Part shown: positions 25,260 through 34,402 of the stretch, in pieces
Layout of the letters: every line of letters begins with the position of its first letter
How positions within the stretch are numbered: position 1 is the first letter of the stretch
Source: Acidobacteria subdivision 2 bacterium RH1 MAG20
GTDB lineage: Bacteria; Acidobacteriota; Terriglobia; Terriglobales; Acidobacteriaceae
Direction of reading: 5' to 3'
DNA length: 64,000 nt
Assembly (NCBI GenBank): GCA_002197545.1
Contig: NFUO01000548.1
Coordinates: 57,641 to 121,640 of the forward strand
Position numbers and translations under genes: made by a program
The notes under the pieces: model-generated
The model's input: the letters and a program-made list of their open reading frames with translations, nothing else
Database searches by the model: none
What the model was told of the DNA's origin: nothing

Positions 25260-25736
25260 ATGGAAGTCATTCTGAAGGAAGACGTAAACAAGCTTGGGCA
25301 CCGCGGCGACGTGGTTAAAGTTGCCGATGGTTATGGGCGCAACTATCTGCTGCCGGGCAAACTCGCTATCGAAGCGAATGCCGCCAACAAGGCAGTCATC
25401 GAACAGATGAAGGGCTCTGCGATTCGCAAGTCCGCCAAGGAGAAGACCGAGGCAGAGGGCCTTTCGACGCAGCTCAATGAGATCGAGCTGATGTTCGAGC
25501 GCAAGGTCGGCGAGCATGAGCATCTCTTCGGTTCGGTGACGTCGGGCGATATCGCGCACCAGCTTGAGGAGAAGGGCTTCAAGATCGATCGTCGCAAGAT
25601 CTCGCTCGAAGAGCCGCTGAAGACCATTGGCGAGTACCATGTGCCGGTCAAGCTGCACCGCGAGGTGACCAGTCACATCAAGGTCACGGTTAAGGGCGAT
25701 CAACCGGAAGCGGAAGCAGTCGCCGCAGTCGAGTAG
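25260..25736 (+). CDS. rplI: 50S ribosomal protein L9
   Basis: 158 residues: the N-terminal L9 domain MEVILKEDVNKLGHRGDVV and YGRNYLLPGKLAIEA, a long central helix, then the C-terminal domain with LFGSVTSGDIAHQLEEKGF. ATG follows GGAGAAAC. Last gene of the rpsF-rpsR-rplI group. Confidence 0.95.
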   Translation: MEVILKEDVNKLGHRGDVVKVADGYGRNYLLPGKLAIEANAANKAVIEQMKGSAIRKSAKEKTEAEGLSTQLNEIELMFERKVGEHEHLFGSVTSGDIAHQLEEKGFKIDRRKISLEEPLKTIGEYHVPVKLHREVTSHIKVTVKGDQPEAEAVAAVE

Positions 25737-25790
25737 CTCGAAGAAACTTAGCACCGATTTGCACCGATAACACCGATACGACAAGAATCG

Positions 25791-25844
25791 ACCACGGATG
25801 AACACGGAGAGTCACGGATTTTAAATCCGTGCAATCCGCGGTTG
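25791..25844. repeat. palindromic intergenic repeat (GACCACGGAT...ATCCGCGG)
   Basis: Imperfect palindrome with a central CACGGATTTTAAATCCGTG dyad, related to the element at 8660-8746. It lies between the convergent rplI and permease genes and may end transcription from both sides. Confidence 0.75.
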
Positions 25845-25869
25845 CTCTTTTATGGATAGGGGGAGCGGA

Positions 25870-27144
25870 TTATTCGTATTTGAGGGTTTGTACGGGATCG
25901 AGCCGTGCCGCGCGGTTGGCCGGGAGCGTACCGAAGAGAATGCCGACGAGCATGGAGGTCCCGAGGGCAATGATGGCAGACCAGAGGCTGATCGGAATCT
26001 TATATGGGGTTAGCAGGCTGACTGAAAGCGGCAGCGCCAGCCCCAGCAACGTACCGACGAGCCCTCCGGCCAGCGAGAGGAAGATGGCCTCTGTAAGGAA
26101 CTGCATTCGGATTTCAAGGCTGGTGGCGCCAAGAGCTTTACGGATTCCGATCTCTTTGATTCTTGCCTGCACATTGGCCAGCATACTGTTCATGATGCCA
26201 ACGCCGCTTACGATGAGCGTGATGCCGGCAGCCAGGGAGAGGACAACGGTGAGCATGTCGGCGATCTTTGCCATGATGCTCAGGAAGCCCGTCATGATGA
26301 ATGGATAGTAGACGGATGAGGAGCGATGGCGGTTCTTGATAATGGCAAGGATCTGCTGAGAGGCAGGAACTACGTCTGCCGGATCCCGCATCGTAAAGAA
26401 GATCTCCTTCACCTTATCGCTGCCGGTGAAATAGCGGGCAACGGGGTAGGGGACCAGCAGCGTCTGTTCACTGATCTCAGATAGGCCAAAAGTGGCGACG
26501 CTCTCTTTGAAGACGCCAATGATGATGAAGGGAATTCCTTCTACTGTAATATTGCGGCCGATGGCTGCCGAAGTGCTGCCAAACAATGCCTTGGCAAAGG
26601 GTTCGACGATGACAGCTACCTTGGTACGCGAAGTGGTGTCTTGATCGTCAAAGAACCGCCCGGCAATCACCGTAAGATTTCGCACTTTTTTGTACTGGGG
26701 CGAGACACCGAGCAACATCGCGTCTTTGGTGACTCCGCCGCCTATCCCGATGTTGTAATGGACTTCAAGCATGGGCGACGAAGCGACGATGTCCGGAACC
26801 TGTTCCAGGACAGCATTCATATCTTCGTAAGTCATGTAGTCCGGCGTGCTGGTGTTGTTGGGGCCAGGGGTGTTGCCACCGACATACTGCATCTCAATCT
26901 TGTTGGGGCCAATGCTGGTGAGTTCGTTTAAGGCATATGCCTTACCGGTTTTCCCGATGGTGACGACCAGGATAATCGATGCCGAGCCGATGACCATCCC
27001 CAGCATGGTCAGCAGAAACCGTACTTTGTTGGCGCGAAAGCTGTCGACTGCGAGTCGCACAACCTCGCTGAACAACATGGTGGTGCGCGCGCTTGCCAGC
27101 GTGCGTTCAAACGAGCCCGATTTGTGAGGAGTGCTGATCGGCAT
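25870..27144 (-). CDS. MacB/FtsX-type ABC transporter permease
   Basis: A 424-residue permease with the MacB layout: one N-terminal helix (RFLLTMLGMVIGSASIILVV), a ~220-residue periplasmic domain, then three C-terminal helices starting ADMLTVVLSLAAGITLIVSG, and the family motif RIKEIGIRKALGAT. Such permeases export or sense lipids, peptides or drugs. No ABC ATPase or membrane-fusion gene is adjacent, so its partner must be elsewhere. ATGs at 27144 and ~27078 are both possible starts. Confidence 0.85.
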   Translation of the reverse strand: MPISTPHKSGSFERTLASARTTMLFSEVVRLAVDSFRANKVRFLLTMLGMVIGSASIILVVTIGKTGKAYALNELTSIGPNKIEMQYVGGNTPGPNNTSTPDYMTYEDMNAVLEQVPDIVASSPMLEVHYNIGIGGGVTKDAMLLGVSPQYKKVRNLTVIAGRFFDDQDTTSRTKVAVIVEPFAKALFGSTSAAIGRNITVEGIPFIIIGVFKESVATFGLSEISEQTLLVPYPVARYFTGSDKVKEIFFTMRDPADVVPASQQILAIIKNRHRSSSVYYPFIMTGFLSIMAKIADMLTVVLSLAAGITLIVSGVGIMNSMLANVQARIKEIGIRKALGATSLEIRMQFLTEAIFLSLAGGLVGTLLGLALPLSVSLLTPYKIPISLWSAIIALGTSMLVGILFGTLPANRAARLDPVQTLKYE

Positions 27145-27242
27145 CTGCTTAATGATTTGACGTCTTCAAGTATCGCAGCGGTGCACTGTTTCGTGCTAAC
27201 TTTCCCGGTTTGATGGTGCCGGAGTCATTAAGGAGACCGACC

Positions 27243-28739
27243 TCAGCTTTGCGAAGGGCTGGGATGATGAATGGCGTCAAGAAGCGCCTCCGAGGCGGCA
27301 TTTGACCAGGGCCAGATGGCCCCAACGGCAAGATAGGTCATCAGGGACGATAGGACCGGGACGACAATCGTGACGGTGGTGGTGGAGTGGGGATCAGCAA
27401 ACCGCGCTGCAAAGACAAACTTGATCAATGCGAAGGCAGTTGCGCCGACGATCCAGGAGGCGATGGCCGCTGCGGGCCCGCACCGATGAAACGGCTTGAG
27501 CATTCCCAGGATCATGGGGATGGCGATGGGGCCAAGCAAGGCTCCATACCAGAGGATGACGAGCCCTATCACGCCTCCAAAATGACTGGAGGCCAGCGCG
27601 ATGATCATGCTCAGAGCCAGGAAGAGAAATGTGCAGACGCGTCCGGTGATGAGCTGCGCCTTGTCGGAGGGGCGCTGCCCTTTGCGGAAGATCGGAGAGA
27701 TATCGCGAACCACCACGGCAGAGATGGCGTTCGCGTCTGAGGACGTCATGGCCATGGTGTGAGCAAACAAGCCGGCGAGGACAATCCCGATAAGGCCGTT
27801 GGGCAGCAAAGTTCTTGTCAGCAGCGCATAGGACTGAGATGGATACTGCAGTCCGGGGAGAATGAGCGGCGCCGCCCACATGGGAAAGAGTAATATCAGT
27901 GGCCACACGAAGTAGAGGCCCGCCGAGAGCAACGCTGCTTTGCGGGCGGCAGCGCCGGTTGGAGCAGCGATAAATCGCTGGGCGAGGTTCCATGTTCCAC
28001 CGTTGTACGAGAGCGTATTGACGAACAGGTAGATGATTGCGAAGACGGGAGTGTAGTCAGCGGAAAATAACCTCGAATGGCTGGGCGGAAGCCGATGCCA
28101 GATGGTCCACAGAGCGGAGATGCCGCCTAACCTCATCAGGACTGCCGTGAGCATTGCGATGCCTGCTACCAGTTGAATAAGAAACTGGCTGAGGTCTGTC
28201 AGGGCGTCCGCCCAGAGACCGCCAGCGACGGAATAGATCAGTGTGACTCCGCCGGTGAGGAGGACCCCCCAATGGGGAGGGACATTCGCAAAGACCTGGA
28301 GCAGAATGGCTGCCGCTGTCCACTTTGCTCCTACATCGAAGATTTTGAGCAGGGCGCCGCTCCAGGCGAGCAACTGCTGCGTCGGCAGGTCATATCGGAC
28401 CGCCAGATACTCCAGCGGAGAGATCATGCCTAAATATTGGCGAAGCCGTACCCACTTCGGAGCGAACAGGCGGGCGCCGATGAGCATTGCAATGGCGATG
28501 GAACAGGCCCACCAGACATAGATATTGAAGCCAGTCGTATAGGCGATGGCAGCGTAGCCGACAAAGACGGCCGAGCTATAGCCGGACATGTGATGCGATA
28601 TACCGGACAGCCACCAGGGCATCTCTCCGCCCGCGGTGAAGAAGTCGCCCGCAGTCTTGATCCTGGTGCGCGCCCAGAGCCCCATGCAGACCATGAGCAG
28701 GAAATAAATAACCAATACAACCCAATCCAGAGTGCTCAC
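27243..28739 (-). CDS. sodium:solute symporter, possibly for N-acetylglucosamine
   Basis: A 498-residue SSS-family transporter with about 13 helices (LDWVVLVIYFLLMVCMGLWA; ISPLEYLAVRYDLPTQQLLA; SVAGGLWADALTDLSQFLI). The R-x-P-x2-EY-like start of the core (SPLEYLAVRY) is typical. GTG start at 28739. It is divergent from the GH20 hexosaminidase and near a nagA-like gene, so an amino-sugar substrate is suggested by context only. Confidence 0.8.
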   Translation of the reverse strand: MSTLDWVVLVIYFLLMVCMGLWARTRIKTAGDFFTAGGEMPWWLSGISHHMSGYSSAVFVGYAAIAYTTGFNIYVWWACSIAIAMLIGARLFAPKWVRLRQYLGMISPLEYLAVRYDLPTQQLLAWSGALLKIFDVGAKWTAAAILLQVFANVPPHWGVLLTGGVTLIYSVAGGLWADALTDLSQFLIQLVAGIAMLTAVLMRLGGISALWTIWHRLPPSHSRLFSADYTPVFAIIYLFVNTLSYNGGTWNLAQRFIAAPTGAAARKAALLSAGLYFVWPLILLFPMWAAPLILPGLQYPSQSYALLTRTLLPNGLIGIVLAGLFAHTMAMTSSDANAISAVVVRDISPIFRKGQRPSDKAQLITGRVCTFLFLALSMIIALASSHFGGVIGLVILWYGALLGPIAIPMILGMLKPFHRCGPAAAIASWIVGATAFALIKFVFAARFADPHSTTTVTIVVPVLSSLMTYLAVGAIWPWSNAASEALLDAIHHPSPSQS

Positions 28740-28900
28740 GGTTTTCCCTCGGGCAGCATCTTTTCATCATGCCATGCCATTGATTGCGATGGCGTGGTAA
28801 CTTCGACCCTGATCTTATATGGCCTCTTTCTGCGTATCTGTCTTTGGGGAATCCACGGATGGATATAGCATGTGACCGTCAACTTATCTGGAAGGTATCG

Positions 28901-31258
28901 ATGTTCCCAAGCTGGAATTCTCTGCATAATCTGCCGAAAAGATATTTCGCGCTATTGCTGATTGCGTCCTCGTTTAGCATTTGCAATGCCCAGATGGACA
29001 CACAGAGTACACTGCCGTCTCTTATTCCCGTGCCCTTCTCCATGACGGCAGCTCCTGGCTCGCTGGTGATTAAGAATGGCGCAGTGATTGAGGTCATGAA
29101 AGGCGATAAGGACTCGCTGGCTACGGCAAACTATCTGGCTGAACTGGTGCAGCGCACGCGGGGCTTGAAGCTCGTAGTACAAGCTGGCCCACAAGCTAAG
29201 GGGTCGGCTATTGTTTTCAGAAAGACTTCCAATGGTTCGGCTGACACTGCTAAGGAAAGCTATGATTTGACAGTTTCATCGAAACGGGTTGAAGTGTCGG
29301 CAGGTACAGGCTCAGGGCTGTTCTATGGCGCAGTCACTCTGTGGGAGCTTTTGACTCAGACATCCGCAAGAAGCGGCCCGGCGACACTGCAAGGTGTCGT
29401 CATCCACGACGAACCACGGTTGGTCTGGCGAGGGCTCATGCTGGATTCGGCGCGGCATATGCAGTCTCCGGAGTTTATAAAACAGTTGATTGACTGGATG
29501 GCGTTGCAGAAGCTGAATGTGCTGCATTGGCATCTGACGGACGACCAGGGATGGAGGCTGGAGATCAAGCGGTATCCCAGGCTGACAGAGGTAGGAGCAT
29601 GGCGCGTTCTGGCGAGTGAAAGAGGGAAGATCGATCCTAAGACGGGAAAGCCGCCCATCTATGGAGGCTTTTATACGCAGGCTGAGGTCCGGGACATTGT
29701 GGCCTATGCAGCGGCGCGGCATATCACGATCGTTCCTGAGATTGAGATGCCGGGACACGCGACAGCCGCTATCGCTGCCTATCCGGAGCTTGGTTCGGCA
29801 GCAGACACTCCCCGAACGCCAACTAGTCGATACGGTATCTTTCCGAATCTTTACAACGTGAACGACAACGCGTTTACCTTTCTGGAAAATGTGCTTACGG
29901 AAGTGATGGAGCTATTTCCGAGCGCCTATATCCATGTAGGTGGAGACGAGGCAATCAAAGATCAATGGAAGGCTTCGCCGGTCATTCAGGCGCAGATGCG
30001 CGAGAAGGGAATCAAGACAGAGGATGAGCTTCAGAGTTACTTCATCAAGCGAATCGACAAGTTCCTGACAGCGCATCATCGCAGAACAATCGGATGGGAC
30101 GAAATTCTGGAGGGAGGACTTCCGCCGGCGGCAACAGTGATGTCGTGGCGCGGACTGAACGGTGGCATAGCGGCAGCCCAGTCGGGCCATGATGCCGTGC
30201 TGACTCCGGCCCGTCCTCTCTATTTCAACTATCGTCAGGGCGATGGGCCGAATGAAGGAACTGGCCGGTGGGCCCTGAACACGTTGAAGGATGTGTACCA
30301 GTTCAATCCTGCGCCTGCGTCATTGACCGAGGATGAGCGCAAGCACATCATCGGCGTGCAGGGTAATTTGTGGACCGAGTACGTCATCAACCGAGGTCGC
30401 GTCGAGCCGATGCTGTTTCCGCGCTCGGCGGCGTTGGCCGAGATGGCCTGGTCTCCGGCGCAGAAACTGGACTGGCCCGGCTTTCTTCACCGCATGGACG
30501 CTGAACTGAACCGCTATCGGGACGTCGGCATTCACTTCGCTCCCACTGCTTTTGAAGTGCGAACGACCGAGCAACTCAACGCGGCACAAAACACGGTTCA
30601 GATAGCGTTGGCCAACCAGACTGGCTTCGGGCAGATTCACTACACAGTCGATGGCTCGGCAGTGACGAACGACTCGCCAACCTACACAGCTCCGTTTGTC
30701 GTGCCTCTCCCCACTCTTTTACGTGCAGGAACGTTTGAAGGTGGGAAGCTGCTCACAGCCGCTATCGCCCGTCCTCTCAATGCGCTCAGCGTGCGACGGC
30801 GAGACAGCCGCGAACTGCAGCTCTGTAGCAACGATCCTGCGATTCAGATGGAGCCTGATCCGCCGCCCCCAACCAATTCCCCTGTCTTTCTTGTGAACTA
30901 CAAAAAGTCATGCTGGATTTACAAAGGAGCAGACCTTACCGGTATCAGTTCGATCTCCGCCAGCGTCCTGCATATTCCTTACGTCTTCCAGGACTCCAGC
31001 ACATCGAAGCCACCCGAACTGCCTACGCCGCATTCGCCGAATGGTGAGCTTGAAGTGCATCTGGATAGCTGCACTGGAGAGCCTATCGCAGTGTTGCCGC
31101 TTCCAAGTCCGTCTAAGAGCGATGGCCTGACAACGCTAACTACGAAGATCGCTCAGCAAAACGGCAAGCATGACCTGTGTATGTTCTTTACACGGAAACA
31201 GCCCGATCCTCTATGGGTGCTGCAGTGGATTCAACTGACGCCAGCGAACCGGCAATGA
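28901..31258 (+). CDS. GH20 beta-N-acetylhexosaminidase
   Basis: Start set at ATG 28901 (GGAAGG upstream, signal peptide PKRYFALLLIASSFSICNA); an ATG at 28784 is less likely. The 785-residue product has the GH20b N-domain, then the catalytic barrel: LHWHLTDDQGWRLEIKRYPR and the catalytic pair D349-E350 in YIHVGGDEAIKD. The C-terminal ~200 residues contain a chitobiase-type Fn3-like segment and another beta domain. It removes terminal GlcNAc or GalNAc from chitin fragments or glycans in the periplasm, feeding the neighbouring symporter and NagA-like enzyme. Confidence 0.92.
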   Translation: MFPSWNSLHNLPKRYFALLLIASSFSICNAQMDTQSTLPSLIPVPFSMTAAPGSLVIKNGAVIEVMKGDKDSLATANYLAELVQRTRGLKLVVQAGPQAKGSAIVFRKTSNGSADTAKESYDLTVSSKRVEVSAGTGSGLFYGAVTLWELLTQTSARSGPATLQGVVIHDEPRLVWRGLMLDSARHMQSPEFIKQLIDWMALQKLNVLHWHLTDDQGWRLEIKRYPRLTEVGAWRVLASERGKIDPKTGKPPIYGGFYTQAEVRDIVAYAAARHITIVPEIEMPGHATAAIAAYPELGSAADTPRTPTSRYGIFPNLYNVNDNAFTFLENVLTEVMELFPSAYIHVGGDEAIKDQWKASPVIQAQMREKGIKTEDELQSYFIKRIDKFLTAHHRRTIGWDEILEGGLPPAATVMSWRGLNGGIAAAQSGHDAVLTPARPLYFNYRQGDGPNEGTGRWALNTLKDVYQFNPAPASLTEDERKHIIGVQGNLWTEYVINRGRVEPMLFPRSAALAEMAWSPAQKLDWPGFLHRMDAELNRYRDVGIHFAPTAFEVRTTEQLNAAQNTVQIALANQTGFGQIHYTVDGSAVTNDSPTYTAPFVVPLPTLLRAGTFEGGKLLTAAIARPLNALSVRRRDSRELQLCSNDPAIQMEPDPPPPTNSPVFLVNYKKSCWIYKGADLTGISSISASVLHIPYVFQDSSTSKPPELPTPHSPNGELEVHLDSCTGEPIAVLPLPSPSKSDGLTTLTTKIAQQNGKHDLCMFFTRKQPDPLWVLQWIQLTPANRQ

Positions 31259-31327
31259 GTCTCTGAAGAACTTACTTCTATATTCGATAGTGAACGTTGG
31301 GTACAGGAAATCATGAAGGAGTGATAG

Positions 31328-32662
31328 ATGAAGATTCTTGCTGGTATTCCTCGATGCGCAATGGCCATGCTTGTTTTCGGCACTATGACGGCAGTTGTTC
31401 TGGGCCAGACACCCGCATCTCATGTGCTGCGAGCCACGACTTACAACTCTCATTTTCCTGCGGCGGCAGAGGGTGGAGAGGCCTGGAACGGCATCAGCGT
31501 CGCCCATGATGGCACCGTTTATTACGTGCTCTCGTCGCCGGTATACAACGTTCCTGCCCAGATGTACTCGTTCAATCCAAAGACGAAGGCGATCACGCAC
31601 ATTGCGGGTCTGAACGATGCGGTCGGTCAAGGCAATGCGAAGGCGGTTGTCCAGGGGAAGAGCCACGTCTCTTTTGTCGAGGACCATGGCAAGCTGTACT
31701 TCTCCACGCACCTCGGTTACTACGCCCATGAGGCAGGAGTTGAGACGACGGCTGCCGCCCCGAAAGGCTATAGCCCTTATCCCGGCGGGCACTTCGTCTC
31801 TTACGATATGAAGACGGGGAAGTTTGAAGATCTTGCGATAGCCCCGCGCGGCGAAGGAATTATCACCTTTGCCATGGATGCACAGCGTGACCGGATGTAT
31901 GGCATCACCTGGCCGTCCGGCCATTTTCTGCGGTATGACCTGAAGACGAAGAATTTGAAAGACCTGGGGACGCACTTTCACGGCGGAGAGACAGGCACCC
32001 TCGGCGATACGTATCGATCGATCTGCCGCCGCATCGTGATTGATCCGCGAGACGGCTCGGCCTATTTCACAACTGGGGAAGGAACAATCTATCGCTATAG
32101 CTACAACGCTGATGCGATCGCTGCGGTCCCAGGCGTCAACCTCAAGAAGGATTATTTCGGACAGATGAATCCAGCAGAGCATGGAATGGCTTACAACTGG
32201 CGCGCGGCCATCTGGGATACCTCCGAGAATGCGATCTATGGAGTGAATGGCCGATCAGGCTACTTGTTCCGCTTCGACCCTAAAGTTCCGTCAGCCGATG
32301 TGCTCGAACGGCTAACGTCCATGCGGTCGAAGCGAACCGGGATGTTCGATCAATTCGACTATGGATATCTGGGGCTCACGCTGGCTTCAGACGGACACAC
32401 GCTGTATTACCTTACCGGCTCTCCTCTTGCCGCCAATTCAAAGAATGCTGCGGCGGCGAAGCACGGCGAAGGGGCCGACCTCATTACATACGACATTGCG
32501 ACCGCGAAGTATGTGGACCATGGCCAGATTATGCTGGACAATGGCGACCCCGCGACTGCTCCGCAAAGCCTCGCGGTTGCGCCCGATGGTATGGTGTACG
32601 CGCTCTGTTATGTTGCTCGAAATGGAAAGAAGGGGATAGAACTGATTAGCTTTCATCCGTAG
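31328..32662 (+). CDS. secreted beta-propeller protein
   Basis: A 444-residue product with a signal peptide (MAMLVFGTMTAVVLGQ; ATG 31328 after AAGGAG). Repeating blade-like units such as GTVYYVLSSPVYNV, GHFVSYDMKTGKFEDL and GHFLRYDLKTKNLKDLG fit a WD/NHL-like propeller. No catalytic residues can be named. It is between the hexosaminidase and NagA-like genes in the same direction, so it may bind or process amino-sugar oligosaccharides (inference). Confidence 0.6.
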   Translation: MKILAGIPRCAMAMLVFGTMTAVVLGQTPASHVLRATTYNSHFPAAAEGGEAWNGISVAHDGTVYYVLSSPVYNVPAQMYSFNPKTKAITHIAGLNDAVGQGNAKAVVQGKSHVSFVEDHGKLYFSTHLGYYAHEAGVETTAAAPKGYSPYPGGHFVSYDMKTGKFEDLAIAPRGEGIITFAMDAQRDRMYGITWPSGHFLRYDLKTKNLKDLGTHFHGGETGTLGDTYRSICRRIVIDPRDGSAYFTTGEGTIYRYSYNADAIAAVPGVNLKKDYFGQMNPAEHGMAYNWRAAIWDTSENAIYGVNGRSGYLFRFDPKVPSADVLERLTSMRSKRTGMFDQFDYGYLGLTLASDGHTLYYLTGSPLAANSKNAAAAKHGEGADLITYDIATAKYVDHGQIMLDNGDPATAPQSLAVAPDGMVYALCYVARNGKKGIELISFHP

Positions 32663-32707
32663 AGGTTGGTTCATCTGACTTAGAGTTTTCAGGTTCGCAA
32701 GGCAGAT

Positions 32708-33670
32708 ATGGGATTTTTCGACTTACAGGTAAACGGATATGCCGGCGTTGATTTCAACGGCGACGATCTCGATGCTGCCGCAGTGGAGGCAGTCTGCCTG
32801 CGGCTTGAATCGCAAGGTGTCGAGGGCATATTAGCCACCGTCATTACCGACTCCCTGCATGTCATGGAAGCACGTTTGCAGAGGCTCGTCTGCCTGCTTC
32901 AGCAACGGCCTCTTCTACAGCGGACCATTCGCGGCATTCACATCGAAGGGCCGTTCATCAACCCCGAAAAAGGCTATCGCGGTGCTCATCCTGTGGATGC
33001 AATTACACCAGCTGATGTATCGGCGATGCAGCAATTGCTCGATGCTGCCGGGGGTTTCATTCGGCTGGTTACGCTGGCGCCAGAATGTGATCCTGGGTTC
33101 AGAGTCACGCGGATGCTCACTGATAAAAGTATTGTCGTCTCTGCCGGACATACGAATGCGTCGCTGGATGATCTTCGAGCCGCTATCGATGCAGGTTTGA
33201 CGATGTTTACGCATCTGGGAAACGGCTGCCCTGCAGAGATGCCGCGGCATGACAACATTATTCAACGAGCGCTGAGTCTGAGAGAAAAGCTATGGCTCTG
33301 CTTCATCGCGGACGGAGCGCATATCCCTTTTTTTACGCTGAAGAATTATCTGGATTTTGTCGGGCTCGACAAAACAATCATCGTTACGGATGCCATTGTT
33401 GCCGCAGATATGGACCCCGGAAGCTATCGTTTTGGCCGATGGGAGCTGGAGATCGGCGACGACCTCATCGCTCGTCCGCCGGACAACTCTCATCTGGTTG
33501 GGTCAACGGTAACCATGCAGAGGAGCTTCCGAAATTTGACCGAGCATCTTGGGTTTTCAAGCGACGACGCGCAACGAGTATTGGAGTGGAATCCACGAAC
33601 CGCCCTCGGACTGCCTGCAAGAGAGAACGAGAGCGGCGACGGAGCTCCGGCGGCCCACGATGTATCATAG
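32708..33670 (+). CDS. nagA: N-acetylglucosamine-6-phosphate deacetylase-like, barrel only
   Basis: The amidohydrolase barrel of NagA is clear: FFDLQVNGYAGVDFNG, IRGIHIEGPFINPEKGYRGA (metal-binding Glu), VSAGHTNASLDDL, MFTHLGNGCPAEM and VTDAIVAADMDPGSY (catalytic Asp). At 320 residues it lacks the N- and C-terminal strands that form the beta-sandwich of standard ~380-residue NagA. It would deacetylate GlcNAc-6-P in the cytosol, or a related substrate. Closely follows the propeller gene. Confidence 0.75.
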   Translation: MGFFDLQVNGYAGVDFNGDDLDAAAVEAVCLRLESQGVEGILATVITDSLHVMEARLQRLVCLLQQRPLLQRTIRGIHIEGPFINPEKGYRGAHPVDAITPADVSAMQQLLDAAGGFIRLVTLAPECDPGFRVTRMLTDKSIVVSAGHTNASLDDLRAAIDAGLTMFTHLGNGCPAEMPRHDNIIQRALSLREKLWLCFIADGAHIPFFTLKNYLDFVGLDKTIIVTDAIVAADMDPGSYRFGRWELEIGDDLIARPPDNSHLVGSTVTMQRSFRNLTEHLGFSSDDAQRVLEWNPRTALGLPARENESGDGAPAAHDVS

Positions 33671-33676
33671 AGAGAC

Positions 33677-33766
33677 GGAAGTGTGGCCGAGTGGTTTAAG
33701 GCAACGGTCTTGAAAACCGTCGAACCTTTGCGGGTTCCGTGAGTTCGAATCTCACCGCTTCCGCCA
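33677..33766 (+). tRNA. tRNA-Ser (TGA)
   Basis: Class II tRNA with long variable arm: acceptor GGAAGTG/CGCTTCC, anticodon stem ACGGT/ACCGT with loop CTTGAAA (anticodon TGA), variable arm near GAACCTTTGCGGGTTC, T loop TTCGAAT, encoded CCA. The ~165 bases after it contain no recognisable gene. Confidence 0.96.
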
Positions 33767-33932
33767 TTCCCCTCTCGCATGTAAATAAATATTTGCGCGG
33801 GAATCCTCCCAAATTGATGGCCCTTGCGTATCGACTGTCTCGCAAATCTGTCTCGCAAAATCGGTAACTTCGCAGCTTCCACACCGGCCTTTTACCTTTT
33901 TCTCTTGCCAATTGTGCTATCCTCGGCGCAGG

Positions 33933-34346
33933 TTGGAGCTTTTTCTAAATATCGCTTGGGCGGCATTGTCTATCCTTCTCATGGGAGGCTGGATATGGTC
34001 GATCCGCAAGGGACACACGCAGTTTCAATGGACTACCTTAGTAGCCCTTCTACTGTTGCTTGTGCTTTTGTTCCCCGCCATCTCCATGACGGACGACCGC
34101 GTCGCTATGAGCCGGCCGCTTGAAGCGGAGCACGTGATGCGCTGTAGCGAAGCGCCTCTTGGCCAGGTCGCCCTGCTTGGCCTCTTTGGAGTATTCGCGG
34201 CAATCGTCCTGATTGTTCTGAACATGGCAGCACCGTATCTCTACTGCCGAATACGACCCCGTGTCTTTGCGGCAACGCTTCTGGCCGGCTTCATTCGGGC
34301 CTTTGGCGTTCGTCCGCCTCCTGCTGCAGGGCTTTTCGCTCGATAG
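33933..34346 (+). CDS. small membrane protein upstream of czcCBA
   Basis: A frame with three hydrophobic helices (FLNIAWAALSILLMGGWIWS; LVALLLLLVLLFPAISM; LLGLFGVFAAIVLIVLNM). There is no ATG; TTG 33912 or TTG 33933 are the candidates. It runs 56 bases ahead of the metal-efflux operon and in the same direction, so a membership in that operon is plausible. Family not recognised. Confidence 0.5.
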   Translation: MELFLNIAWAALSILLMGGWIWSIRKGHTQFQWTTLVALLLLLVLLFPAISMTDDRVAMSRPLEAEHVMRCSEAPLGQVALLGLFGVFAAIVLIVLNMAAPYLYCRIRPRVFAATLLAGFIRAFGVRPPPAAGLFAR

Positions 34347-34402
34347 CGGAGATTCATCTTTATGCATTTATTACATCTTTAAACCTAAACTCTGAAGGCA
34401 GT

